Source: a virus. Taken from it: 41,431 bases of DNA. Below are positions 9,122-16,410 of the stretch, piece after piece. The number at the start of each line of letters is the position of its first letter. Position 1 is the stretch's first letter. Under the pieces are notes generated by a model. It searched no databases. It saw only the letters and a list, made by a program, of their open reading frames with translations, and was not told the DNA's origin. Location: positions 1 through 41,431 of the IMG/VR virus record IMGVR_UViG_3300042887_004038; one strand, written 5' to 3'. The position numbers were made by a program, and so were the translations under genes.

Positions 9122-10396
9122 ATGAAATATAAAAACACACAAGATAAATACTTGCAGGAAATGAACAAAATAGCAGATCAGGCCGATCTGTATTCTACCG
9201 ATCCAAAATATAGAATAATTCCACAAGGAAATAATAACCTAACAACAAAAATTTTATATTACCAAAGATTAAATTACGAATCAGAATTTAATAATGTAAA
9301 TTTAATGAATGGAGTAATTCCAGAAAATTTTAAAGATTATCTTTATTCGCATCAATTATACGGAAAGTTAAATTTAAATAATGATATTATCAATATTGAT
9401 GAAAACAAATTAAAAAGCTTAGACGCAGATCAAAAATTAATGCTTGTTTCACCGGCAGCTGATGCTTTTAATGCATTGTATAGTCGTCACAAGCGTTTAA
9501 TAGATTCAAATGTTATAAGTTCAAAAAGTAAGTTTTACAATATAAAACCAAAAAAAGCATTTATTTCTGCAAATTTACAACATTCTGAATATATCAATGT
9601 TTATTTTAACAAATTTTATGACTTTATCAACAATAATAATTTAAATAACAAAATTATTAATTTTAAAACATTTATAAAATATTTTATATTTTTTTACAAT
9701 CAAAGCGACAAGATATTTAATAAAACAGAGTTTATGAGAACTACTGCATGTTCTCCTTATTGTTCTGGTCTAGTTGTTGAGATCAGTCCGGATAAACATG
9801 GTGATGATAAAAAATCATATGAAAATTATTTAATTGACGAGTCTTTCGGTATATTTGATACCTTATCAAAACAACACGGCTTTGTAATGGATAAACATTC
9901 TCCTTGGAGATTGACTTTTGATATTGCTGGGGCAAATGCTAAACAATATTTACAACCTTATGATACTCAAGAGCTAAACTCTTATTTTGATCAATTTTAT
10001 TATTTTACTGAATATTTCAACTTTGAAAGTTTAAAGATTTATTTATTAAATTTATTTAATTTTATTGTACAAGAACAACCAATTGCAAGAAGTGTGGAAA
10101 CAAGTTTTAAAAATGGTAAAGCGTGCATATATGAAAAACAAATTTTAAGAGAATTTATAAGATACGAAGATCTGTACAATCAGATGCCAGAAGAAAATTT
10201 ATTAAAATTATATTTTTACATAAAAGTAAAAGAAAATAACATAATTTCATCTGACAGTCAATTTGAACAGATGTTTTCTGAAATTTTGACAATTAATAGA
10301 TATAATGGAAATATTGCTGTTTTTGATTTTATTAATAATAAATGTAAGAGTGCAAGAGACACCGGCGATATAAAATATACAAGAACATTCCTATAG
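9122..10396 (+). CDS. Hypothetical protein at end of the tail operon
   Basis: The 424-residue product is rich in asparagine, tyrosine and lysine. I recognise no family. The middle contains a hydrophobic aromatic stretch (about 180-200, FKTFIKYFIFFYNQ) and a FMRTTACSPYCSG segment with two cysteines, followed by an alternating helical C-terminal half. It follows the hub gene by 9 bases and is the last gene before an early-type promoter, so it is probably a late structural or assembly protein. No signal peptide. A baseplate wedge component is possible but not shown by sequence. Confidence 0.6.
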   Translation: MKYKNTQDKYLQEMNKIADQADLYSTDPKYRIIPQGNNNLTTKILYYQRLNYESEFNNVNLMNGVIPENFKDYLYSHQLYGKLNLNNDIINIDENKLKSLDADQKLMLVSPAADAFNALYSRHKRLIDSNVISSKSKFYNIKPKKAFISANLQHSEYINVYFNKFYDFINNNNLNNKIINFKTFIKYFIFFYNQSDKIFNKTEFMRTTACSPYCSGLVVEISPDKHGDDKKSYENYLIDESFGIFDTLSKQHGFVMDKHSPWRLTFDIAGANAKQYLQPYDTQELNSYFDQFYYFTEYFNFESLKIYLLNLFNFIVQEQPIARSVETSFKNGKACIYEKQILREFIRYEDLYNQMPEENLLKLYFYIKVKENNIISSDSQFEQMFSEILTINRYNGNIAVFDFINNKCKSARDTGDIKYTRTFL

Positions 10397-10397
10397 G

Positions 10398-10426
10398 TTG
10401 ACATTGGGCTAGATTGCGGCTATGAT
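10398..10426 (+). promoter_or_regulatory. Consensus sigma70-type promoter of the polA-like gene
   Basis: TTGACA (10398-10403), a 17-base spacer and TATGAT (10421-10426). The predicted transcription start is near 10433, only about two bases before the ATG at 10435, so the mRNA should be leaderless or nearly so. No ribosome site precedes the ATG. Confidence 0.85.
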
Positions 10427-10434
10427 CGGTTCTT

Positions 10435-11616
10435 ATGACTTACCTAACGCTAGACGATAAAAGTGAATGCATCGGGTTCTATTCTAATGGCGAACTTGTA
10501 TTTGGTCAAGCCCCGGTTGAAATTTTAGATAAAACTTGGAAATATTCAAAATTTAGCAATAATAATACTTTATATGCTAGTCTTTTTTGTGAAGGAAAAG
10601 ATTATGAGGAAGCGTGTCCAGAACATCTAAAAGATCTTTGGACATTACTTAACACACAAGCAAAATCATTTATTCGTTCTTTTATTGAAGCAAAGGTTTC
10701 ATTAAAAGAAAATTGTTTTTACGATCTTGTTCCACGCAAATTTTTAATTGATTTTTGTGATATTAAGTGTCAGATAATTGATCATGTTATAGAAAACAAT
10801 CCAAAACCAATTGATTATGAATTTCAAAAAGATTTATCAATCTTGATCCAAGATATCTCGTTTCAAAAACTGTCATTTGATGAAAGCTTGATTAAAAACA
10901 ACTTACATGATAATAAAGTAAAAGAGTTTCATCAAAAATACTCCAACAGAGATAACTTGATTGTTTATAATCAGTTCCATTCAAAAACTGGTCGGTTGAC
11001 AACAGATGATAATAGTTTCCCAATTTTGAACTTAAGCAAAGACTTGAGAGGCTTCATTAAACCAGATGGAGACTTCCTGCTTGATATTGATTATAATGCT
11101 GCAGAAGTTCGTATGTTTCTTGCTCTAAGTGGACTCAATCAGCCTATTAATGATATCCATGAGTGGAACCGAGTTAAATTTGGTTACGATGATAGAAAAG
11201 TGGCAAAAAACGAATTCATTTCTTGGTTGTATGGTAAGAAGAATGAAAAAGAAAAGCAATTTAAAGAAATTTATAACTCAGACTTAATTAAGAAGAAGTA
11301 TTGGGATGGAAGAACAGTTAAAAATCATTATGGCAAATTCATTGAAGCAGATGAGTTCCATTCAGTAAATTATATTGTTCAAAGTACGACAGCAGGTCTT
11401 GCCTTGAGGCAAGCATTAAAAGTAAATGAATTACTAAAAGATAGTCAATCAAAGATTAAAATTGTTATTCATGATAATGTGATTATTGACATGAAAAAAG
11501 AAGATAAACACTTGGTTCAACAAATTGTTGATGTATATAACAATACTGAGTTTGGTAAATTTAAGTCATCGGTTAAGATTGGCAAGACTTTGGGAGATAT
11601 GAGGAAAATAATATGA
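10435..11616 (+). CDS. Compact family A DNA polymerase (no 3'-5' exonuclease domain)
   Basis: Only 393 residues, against ~600-930 for most Pol I-type enzymes. All polymerase motifs are present in order: template-binding S-K-T-G-R-L near 183-188; motif A around D217-I-D219-Y-N-A-A-E-V-R; motif B R254-x3-K258-x7-Y266-G267; motif C I-H346-D347-N348. The usual HDE of motif C is HDN here; the catalytic aspartate is kept. The N-terminal ~170 residues are too short and lack the DxE/ExoII/ExoIII pattern, so there is no proofreading domain. It should be a DNA-dependent DNA polymerase for repair, primer processing or replication. A full DnaE-type polymerase is encoded 22 kb away. It overlaps the next gene by 4 bases. 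Confidence 0.85.
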   Translation: MTYLTLDDKSECIGFYSNGELVFGQAPVEILDKTWKYSKFSNNNTLYASLFCEGKDYEEACPEHLKDLWTLLNTQAKSFIRSFIEAKVSLKENCFYDLVPRKFLIDFCDIKCQIIDHVIENNPKPIDYEFQKDLSILIQDISFQKLSFDESLIKNNLHDNKVKEFHQKYSNRDNLIVYNQFHSKTGRLTTDDNSFPILNLSKDLRGFIKPDGDFLLDIDYNAAEVRMFLALSGLNQPINDIHEWNRVKFGYDDRKVAKNEFISWLYGKKNEKEKQFKEIYNSDLIKKKYWDGRTVKNHYGKFIEADEFHSVNYIVQSTTAGLALRQALKVNELLKDSQSKIKIVIHDNVIIDMKKEDKHLVQQIVDVYNNTEFGKFKSSVKIGKTLGDMRKII

Positions 11617-12455
11617 TTTCTTTGGTTGGAATAGGTAGTTTTTGTTCTGAGCTTGTAAATAAGTTTTCTTCATATCCTCAATATGAAGTTTATAGCATAG
11701 ATACAAGCGACAATGAATGTAATACATTTGTCATGCCAGAATTTAAAAATTCTGAAGAATATGAAAAAAAGTGTTCAAAAGAATTAAAAGATTTCATTGT
11801 TGACAAGAATGATGAAATATCGGTATTTGTTGATGGTTCGGAACCTATAAGTGGAATAATACTTGCATTTTTAGAAAACTTTAAAAAAAGAAAGATCAAT
11901 GTCTATTATGTTCGTTCTGATTTAGAATTAATGGGTAATATTGAAAAATTGCAAGATAAGATTACATTCAGTATTTTGCAAGAATATACAAGATCCGGAT
12001 TGTTTAAAACCTTTGTAGCTTTTGATAAAATAAATTTAGAAAAAATACTGAATCAAGTTAGTATTCTAGAAATGAACGATCAGTTAACTAACTTAATTTC
12101 TTCTACTTCTCATTATATTAACATTTATAGCAATATAAAACCTATATTGTCTAATAACATAGAATTAAGTGATATAACAAGAATCCAAACCTATGGATTA
12201 TCAGAAATAGGCACTACAGAAGTAAAGTGGTTTTTTGAATTGAATAATATAGAAGAAATTGTTTATTACTTTGCTATCAATTCAAACACACTGAAAAAAG
12301 AAAAAAATCTGTTACAAACCATCAAGTCTCAGATTAAAGAAAAACAAAAAGAAAATGTTAAAATATTGTTTCAAATATATGAAACAAACTACCAAGAAAA
12401 TTTTGTTTATTGTGTCGCAAAAACCAAGTTCATCCAGCCTCCGAGCCAGACTTGA
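11613..12455 (+). CDS. Divergent FtsZ/tubulin-like protein
   Basis: I match this 280-residue protein by eye to the FtsZ fold. The start LVGIGSFCSELVN fits FtsZ's first glycine-rich loop and YEVYSIDTSD the next strand. VFVDGSEPISG stands where FtsZ has its GGGTGTG signature. YYVRSDLEL, a helix LQEYTRSGLFKTFVAFDKIN and KIL fit the region ending in the NDKL segment. A helix (SILEMNDQLTN...) then ELSDITRIQTYGLSEIG fits the DFADVRTVM...GxAMMG part. The GTP-binding glycines are largely lost, so it may bind nucleotide weakly or not at all. It is translationally coupled to the polymerase (ATGA overlap). Jumbo phages use a tubulin (PhuZ) to centre replicating DNA; whether this one polymerises is unknown. 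A generic Rossmann protein remains possible. Confidence 0.5.
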   Translation: MISLVGIGSFCSELVNKFSSYPQYEVYSIDTSDNECNTFVMPEFKNSEEYEKKCSKELKDFIVDKNDEISVFVDGSEPISGIILAFLENFKKRKINVYYVRSDLELMGNIEKLQDKITFSILQEYTRSGLFKTFVAFDKINLEKILNQVSILEMNDQLTNLISSTSHYINIYSNIKPILSNNIELSDITRIQTYGLSEIGTTEVKWFFELNNIEEIVYYFAINSNTLKKEKNLLQTIKSQIKEKQKENVKILFQIYETNYQENFVYCVAKTKFIQPPSQT

Positions 12456-12480
12456 CAAGCGAAGTGATCTCTGCTAAGAT
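12452..12480 (+). promoter_or_regulatory. Consensus sigma70-type promoter with leader hairpin
   Basis: TTGACA (12452-12457), 17 bases, TAAGAT (12475-12480). The -35 box overlaps the stop of the tubulin-like gene. The short leader can fold: CACCGA at 12492-12497 pairs with TCGGTG at 12513-12518, with an inner ACC/GGT stem. The AAAGGA ribosome site at about 12526 follows. Confidence 0.82.
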
Positions 12481-12538
12481 TGGTCCATCATCACCGAAGA
12501 CCCAAGCGGTTGTCGGTGCTCTAACAAAGGAACTCAAA

Positions 12539-12925
12539 ATGTCAAAAGTAACTGTTAATCGTCGTGGTCCAACCGGAAAAGCCGGACGTGTAACGCTTTC
12601 TCACCTTCGTGCAGGAGAAACTTTCCGTTTTCCACGTTCAGCTACGGGAACTGTATATCAACTACTTTCAGTTAGTGCTCGTTCATTGGAAGAAGGAACC
12701 CTAGATGAAGTAGATTCATTTATGTTTGCAAATGTAGCTACTGGTCAAGTATATGCGACTGAAGATAGCCGTGCAGTAGTTCCAGTAGATTGTTCACTCA
12801 CAGTACGTGATCGTGTAGCTGCTACCACTACTTCTACGCGTGCAAAGAAGTCAGCAGCTTCAGGTCGCGTTACTGCAACCCGTGCTCGTAACGTAGTAAA
12901 GACTAAGAGCCGTTCACGTAGCTGA
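12539..12925 (+). CDS. Small basic protein, function unknown
   Basis: Starting at ATG 12539 (AAAGGA 8 bases upstream) the product has 128 residues. An upstream in-frame ATG at 12410 would place the start before the promoter and inside the previous gene, so it is not used. Residues ~15-90 form a compact beta-rich domain with a repeated idea: LRAGETFRFPR...TGTVYQLLS and later VATGQVYA...AVVPV. The last ~40 residues are a lysine/arginine/serine/threonine tail with no acidic residues, suited to binding nucleic acid. It has its own promoter and terminator, so it is a monocistronic, probably well-expressed early gene. GC content is visibly higher than its neighbours. I do not recognise a family. 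Confidence 0.7.
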   Translation: MSKVTVNRRGPTGKAGRVTLSHLRAGETFRFPRSATGTVYQLLSVSARSLEEGTLDEVDSFMFANVATGQVYATEDSRAVVPVDCSLTVRDRVAATTTSTRAKKSAASGRVTATRARNVVKTKSRSRS

Positions 12926-12941
12926 TAAGTAAAGATACTTG

Positions 12942-12978
12942 AAGTTTAGGGCGGAGAAATCTGCCCTTTACTTTTTTA
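12942..12978 (+). terminator. Rho-independent terminator
   Basis: AGGGCGGA and TCTGCCCT pair around a GAAA tetraloop (one G-U pair), extended by AAGT/ACTT, and are followed by TTTTTT. It ends the small basic protein transcript. Confidence 0.8.
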
Positions 12979-13002
12979 TGAGAGCATGTTAGTTATATAT
13001 GA

Positions 13003-13037
13003 GTCGGTATTGAAAGCTATTTGATATGCTTACCGAC
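13003..13037 (+). other. Inverted repeat/hairpin upstream of the SSB gene
   Basis: GTCGGTA (13003-13009) and TACCGAC (13031-13037) are perfect complements, with an inner AGC/GCT stem. The hairpin lies 79 bases before the SSB start. I see no consensus promoter in the 12979-13115 gap. T4 gp32 represses its own mRNA through a structured leader, so a similar role is conceivable, but this is an inference only. Confidence 0.45.
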
Positions 13038-13115
13038 AATATGATTGGCATTGTTAGTTCCAACATTAACGGTCTACGCAACAATAAGTTGACGTGCCAC
13101 AAGGAGTAATTAATT

Positions 13116-13853
13116 ATGGGTATTGATATTCGTGCTATGCAGAAAAAACTTGAGAAGCTCAACAACAAAGGTAAATCAAATTCAGAATCAGCCTTTTGGA
13201 AGCCAGAAGATGGGCTTCACGAAGTGCGTGTTCTGCCAACGCCAGATGGTGATCCGTTCAAGGAGTTCTGGTTCCATTATAATGTTGGAAGCCAGAGTGT
13301 AATGTGTCCAAAGCGTAATTTCGGAGAAGATTGTCCGATTTGCGAATTTGCAACCAAGCTATTCAAATCAGGTGAACCTGACAGCGTAGCTGCTGCAAAA
13401 GAACTTTTCGTTCGTCAACGTTTTCTTTCACCAATCCTTGTTCGGGGAAGTGAAAAGGACGGAGTAAAGGTATGGTCATACAGCAAGGTCGTTTACGAGG
13501 AACTTCTAAAGACTGTTCTTGACCCAGATTTTGGAGATATTACTGATCCAGAAAACGGATTTGATTTGAAAGTTGATAAGAACAAGAAACCTGGTGCTCG
13601 GTATTCAATGATGGGCGTAAAGCCTAAACCAAAGTCAACCCCAATGTGCAAGGGACTTGATAGTCAGGAGTGTAAAGATCTGCTGGATAGTATTCCTGAT
13701 CTTTCAGCTATCTTTACGAGAATGACCACAAAGGAAGTGCAGGCTGCATTGGATAAGCATCTTGCTGAACCAGATGAAACCAGTGTAGGTGTGGAAAAGG
13801 GTGGTGGCGTTGATAACGCTGTAGACGCTGCCATTCGTGAACTAGACCTTTGA
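13116..13853 (+). CDS. Single-stranded DNA-binding protein, T4 gp32-like
   Basis: The 245-residue protein has the gp32 zinc signature in its core. H54 is followed by C64-x8-C73-x2-C76 (MCPKRNFGEDCPIC), close to T4 gp32's H-x12-C-x9-C-x2-C. The N-terminal ~25 residues are basic (RAMQKKLEKLNNKGKS), like the cooperativity domain, and the C-terminus is acidic and ends in IRELDL, like the partner-binding tail. It would coat ssDNA at replication forks and load UvsX. Strong AAGGAG ribosome site 8 bases before ATG. It stands alone between two terminators and is followed by uvsX, a classic functional neighbour. Confidence 0.88.
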   Translation: MGIDIRAMQKKLEKLNNKGKSNSESAFWKPEDGLHEVRVLPTPDGDPFKEFWFHYNVGSQSVMCPKRNFGEDCPICEFATKLFKSGEPDSVAAAKELFVRQRFLSPILVRGSEKDGVKVWSYSKVVYEELLKTVLDPDFGDITDPENGFDLKVDKNKKPGARYSMMGVKPKPKSTPMCKGLDSQECKDLLDSIPDLSAIFTRMTTKEVQAALDKHLAEPDETSVGVEKGGGVDNAVDAAIRELDL

Positions 13854-13866
13854 TAATATCTAGTAC

Positions 13867-13895
13867 TTGACAGGAGCCACCAAAGAGGGTAAAAT
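13867..13895 (+). promoter_or_regulatory. Consensus promoter embedded in a terminator hairpin (upstream of uvsX)
   Basis: TTGACA (13867-13872), 17 bases, TAAAAT (13890-13895). The spacer contains the 5' arm of the SSB terminator and the -10 box is the terminator loop. The predicted start is near 13902, so the uvsX transcript begins within the 3' arm. Confidence 0.8.
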
Positions 13896-13916
13896 CTCTT
13901 TGGTGGTTTTCTTTTT
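13877..13916 (+). terminator. Terminator of the SSB gene, overlapping the uvsX promoter
   Basis: A perfect 11-bp stem (13877-13887 with 13896-13906) with an 8-base loop is followed by TTTTCTTTTT. It ends the SSB mRNA, while the same DNA carries the next promoter. Confidence 0.88.
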
Positions 13917-13946
13917 GAACCAAAAGAAATATTGAGGAGAATATAA

Positions 13947-15113
13947 ATGGCAGCAAGAATTAAAGAAAAACAAGAAGTAAAAGTCGGTAAAGTAGACGTT
14001 GCTGAATTGAGGAAATCTCTTAATTCAAAACTAAAAGGCGCTGTATTTGATCTAAAAAAAGAAAATCCAACTGACGTTAAAGAGTGGATTTCTACCGGAT
14101 CTACTTGGCTTGATGCTATTGTGGCAAAAGGCAAGATGGGTGGTATTCCCGTTGGAAAAATTATTGAACTAGCAGGGCTACAATCTACCGGTAAAAGTTA
14201 TCTCGCAGCCCAAATTGCTGGAAATGCACAAAAGCAAGGTATCACTCCAGTATACTTTGATGCCGAGAGTGCTTTGAATAGTGAATTCTTAGAAAAAGCA
14301 GGATGCAATGTGGATGATTTGATTTATATTCAACCACCCGATCTTGAAACCGTATTTGAAACCATTGAAACATTGATGGGAACAAGTGATCAGAAGTACT
14401 TATTTATTATTGATAGCCTTGCTGCTACGCCAACAAGAGTTGATACCGAGGGAACATTTAATCCAAATGAACGGATCGGTGTAAAGGCTGCACTATTGTC
14501 AAAAGCATTTCCAAAAATAACTACACCTCTTGCCCAAAGAGAATGTACGCTATTAATTTTGAACCAACTAAAAATAAACATTAAAGCAACAAGTGAAGCC
14601 CCAATGAATGGAAAGTATTTGACTGACAGCCAGAAATATAATACTCCTGGCGGAAGTTCACCAGATTACTTCACCAGTCTTCGTATATGGCTCACAAAGT
14701 CATTTGCCAAAGATAGTATGGTATATGACGACAAAGGCTATCAGATTGGTTCTAATGTCAAAGCACGCATAGAAAAAAGTAGGTTCGGAACGCAGAACCG
14801 TGTTGCAGAATTCAAAATCCTATGGGGAGACACAGTCGGCGTAATGAACGAAGAAAGTATACTTGAAGCAATCAAGGGCAAAACAGATCATCTTGAAAGC
14901 GGCGTATGGAATAAGCTAACTTATGCCGACGGAACAGTAGAAAAATGGCAAGGTCTTGAAGAAGGGTTCACTAAACTAATGAAGACCAATGATAAATTCA
15001 AACAACGCGTTATGGAAATTTTTGATTATGAAGTAATTCAGAAGTTTGATAAAAAAATTGGCAATGCGTCAGATTTCCTTAATGATGGCGCGGGAGAAGA
15101 TGTTCAGCGTTGA
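13947..15113 (+). CDS. uvsX: RecA/UvsX-like recombinase
   Basis: The 388-residue protein has the RecA core. Walker A is G77-L-Q-S-T-G-K83-S, followed by DAESALNSEFLEKAG (the RecA 'DAE' segment). Walker B is near residue 150 (YLFIIDSLAA). A loop-2-like region runs LILNQLKIN through NTPGGSSPDYFTSLRIWL, where RecA binds ssDNA. It is slightly longer than RecA and matches T4 UvsX in size. It would drive strand exchange and recombination-dependent replication with the SSB encoded just upstream. RBS GAGGAG at about 10 bases. It has its own promoter built into the SSB terminator and ends at a terminator at 15125. Confidence 0.9.
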   Translation: MAARIKEKQEVKVGKVDVAELRKSLNSKLKGAVFDLKKENPTDVKEWISTGSTWLDAIVAKGKMGGIPVGKIIELAGLQSTGKSYLAAQIAGNAQKQGITPVYFDAESALNSEFLEKAGCNVDDLIYIQPPDLETVFETIETLMGTSDQKYLFIIDSLAATPTRVDTEGTFNPNERIGVKAALLSKAFPKITTPLAQRECTLLILNQLKINIKATSEAPMNGKYLTDSQKYNTPGGSSPDYFTSLRIWLTKSFAKDSMVYDDKGYQIGSNVKARIEKSRFGTQNRVAEFKILWGDTVGVMNEESILEAIKGKTDHLESGVWNKLTYADGTVEKWQGLEEGFTKLMKTNDKFKQRVMEIFDYEVIQKFDKKIGNASDFLNDGAGEDVQR

Positions 15114-15124
15114 TTAAAAATAAC

Positions 15125-15152
15125 AAAGAACCCGCAGAAATGCGGGTTTCTT
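15125..15152 (+). terminator. Terminator after uvsX (copy 1 of a 28-bp direct repeat)
   Basis: AACCCGCA/TGCGGGTT stem with a GAAA tetraloop, followed by TCTT. The same 28 bases recur exactly at 15786-15813, so this terminator is also a direct repeat flanking the gene between. Confidence 0.85.
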
Positions 15153-15163
15153 CTGCTGAGTGA

Positions 15164-15171
15164 ACTATTTA
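15164..15171 (+). promoter_or_regulatory. ACTATTTA octamer, candidate late signal (1 of 3)
   Basis: The octamer lies 24 bases before the ATG at 15196, in a short gap with no TTGACA box. The same octamer precedes two other virion-type genes (23939, 40034). Speculative, because such AT-rich octamers also occur by chance. Confidence 0.3.
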
Positions 15172-15195
15172 GTTTTTGTAACAGGAGATTTATAC

Positions 15196-15783
15196 ATGAA
15201 ATTAACAAGAGATACTTTAAAAAAGATAATTAAAGAAGAGCTGCAACAAATTATGACAGAGCAAGAATCTTATAAAATAGGTTCTATTGATTCAGTAACT
15301 TTCTCAACATTGGTAGATGGTCTTAAAGCAAAAAATCCTGCGGCTGCTCGACTTGTTCAATGGGCTGGTTCTGCAGAAACTATATATGTAACTAGAATAA
15401 AACCCGGTACCTCTCCTTCTAGATTTTTAGAAGGCACTACTTTTTGGAATTCTAATCCGATTGAATTAGTCAAAACACTAAAATCTTCTGAGGATATAGA
15501 GCAAATGAAGATGAAACATGGTGTGAATATTGGAATTCCAGATATAAAGTCGGCTTTAGCTACAAGACCGGAAGACCAACGTGATGTAAATAAAGCTATT
15601 GATTTTGCAGAAAACAACATGGATTTCTTATTCGTCATACAGGATAAAATGAAAGAACTTAAGGGTATGGAACAGTACAAACAAGGTCAACAAGCACAAA
15701 AATCTGTGACTGCTGCACCAGCACAACAAGGTCAACAACCAAGACCGCCAGCTGCTCCCGTTCAAGAAAGAAAGAAAAGATGA
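15196..15783 (+). CDS. Small virion-type protein between duplicated terminators
   Basis: ATG 15196 with AGGAG at 15183 gives 195 residues; an upstream in-frame start at 15160 lacks a ribosome site. The N-terminus MKLTRDTLKKIIKEELQQIM is an amphipathic helix of a kind I associate with internal virion proteins of T4-like phages. It may be a capsid-targeting sequence, but this is not proven. The middle (residues ~25-150) is mixed helical/beta; the last ~35 residues are glutamine/proline-rich and end in ERKKR. It sits alone between two identical terminators with no early promoter, so it may be a late cassette placed among early genes. Function unknown. Confidence 0.6.
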   Translation: MKLTRDTLKKIIKEELQQIMTEQESYKIGSIDSVTFSTLVDGLKAKNPAAARLVQWAGSAETIYVTRIKPGTSPSRFLEGTTFWNSNPIELVKTLKSSEDIEQMKMKHGVNIGIPDIKSALATRPEDQRDVNKAIDFAENNMDFLFVIQDKMKELKGMEQYKQGQQAQKSVTAAPAQQGQQPRPPAAPVQERKKR

Positions 15784-15785
15784 TT

Positions 15786-15813
15786 AAAGAACCCGCAGAA
15801 ATGCGGGTTTCTT
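15786..15813 (+). terminator. Terminator (copy 2 of the 28-bp direct repeat)
   Basis: Identical to 15125-15152: an AACCCGCA/TGCGGGTT stem on a GAAA loop, with a short T run. It ends the 15196-15783 gene three bases after its stop codon. Confidence 0.85.
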
Positions 15814-15832
15814 ATTTGTACCGCCCTGCCGC

Positions 15833-15861
15833 TTGACATGTACGCGATCCCCTGCTATGAT
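15833..15861 (+). promoter_or_regulatory. Consensus sigma70-type promoter with leader hairpin
   Basis: TTGACA (15833-15838), 17 bases, TATGAT (15856-15861). A hairpin at 15865-15887 (TGACC...GGGTCA with inner ACG/CGT) forms at the start of the mRNA, immediately before the strong AGGAGGG ribosome site at 15890-15896. Confidence 0.85.
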
Positions 15862-15902
15862 GGCTGACCAACGCCCCACGTGGGTCAACAGGAGGGATGA
15901 AT

Positions 15903-16398
15903 ATGAATTATTCGTCGTTTGTAGTATCTCGCTGAAAGTATTGCTACTGAATATCGTGACGACACCTTGCAGCACCAAATTGTTGCTTTTGCCGTGAAGG
16001 GTGGTAAGATTATTAATTTCGGCGTCAATAAGCGTCGTTATGCCCGTAATAAGTCGGTTTTCAAATGTTCAATGCACGCTGAAATTGATCTATTGAGTAA
16101 ATTGGGAGAAAAAGCAAACGGTAGTAAGTTTTACTTGTATCGTTTCAATAATACGACTTCGAATATTGCTCGCGAAAACCATAATGGTAAGCCATGTCTT
16201 CTTTGCCAACACAACTTGAAACAAGCAGGTGTTTCACGCGTGACATACTTGAACGATGATGGTATTGTAAGCCAGTTGAAGAACCGCGACATGATTGGTC
16301 TTATTGGACAACCAAGTAAACTTACTAATCTGTTTCTTGATCGTCATGGCGACTCACATCATGGTAAGTTTGTTGTAACTGAATTCATCGCTATCTAA
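15903..16398 (+). CDS. Cytidine-deaminase-fold protein, apparent +1 frameshift near the start
   Basis: The body has the zinc signature of the deaminase superfamily: CSM-H-A-E followed ~30 residues later by K-P-C-L-L-C. H, C and C would bind zinc and E would act in catalysis. Deaminating dCMP or a related base would supply dUMP to the ThyX encoded downstream, but the substrate is not readable from sequence. The AGGAGGG site points to ATG 15903, whose frame stops at TGA 15933. The deaminase frame is open only from 15925, after a TAG at 15922, and reads YLAESIATEYRDD, plausible N-terminal protein. A +1 shift between these points joins them. The alternative is a late TTG start at 15967, giving 143 residues without a ribosome site. 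Confidence 0.7.
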
Positions 16399-16410
16399 AA
16401 AGGAAATATT

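Noticed and set aside
12410-12538. Upstream ATG 12410 for the small basic protein.
   Set aside because: It lies inside the previous gene and before the promoter at 12452; ATG 12539 has a ribosome site.
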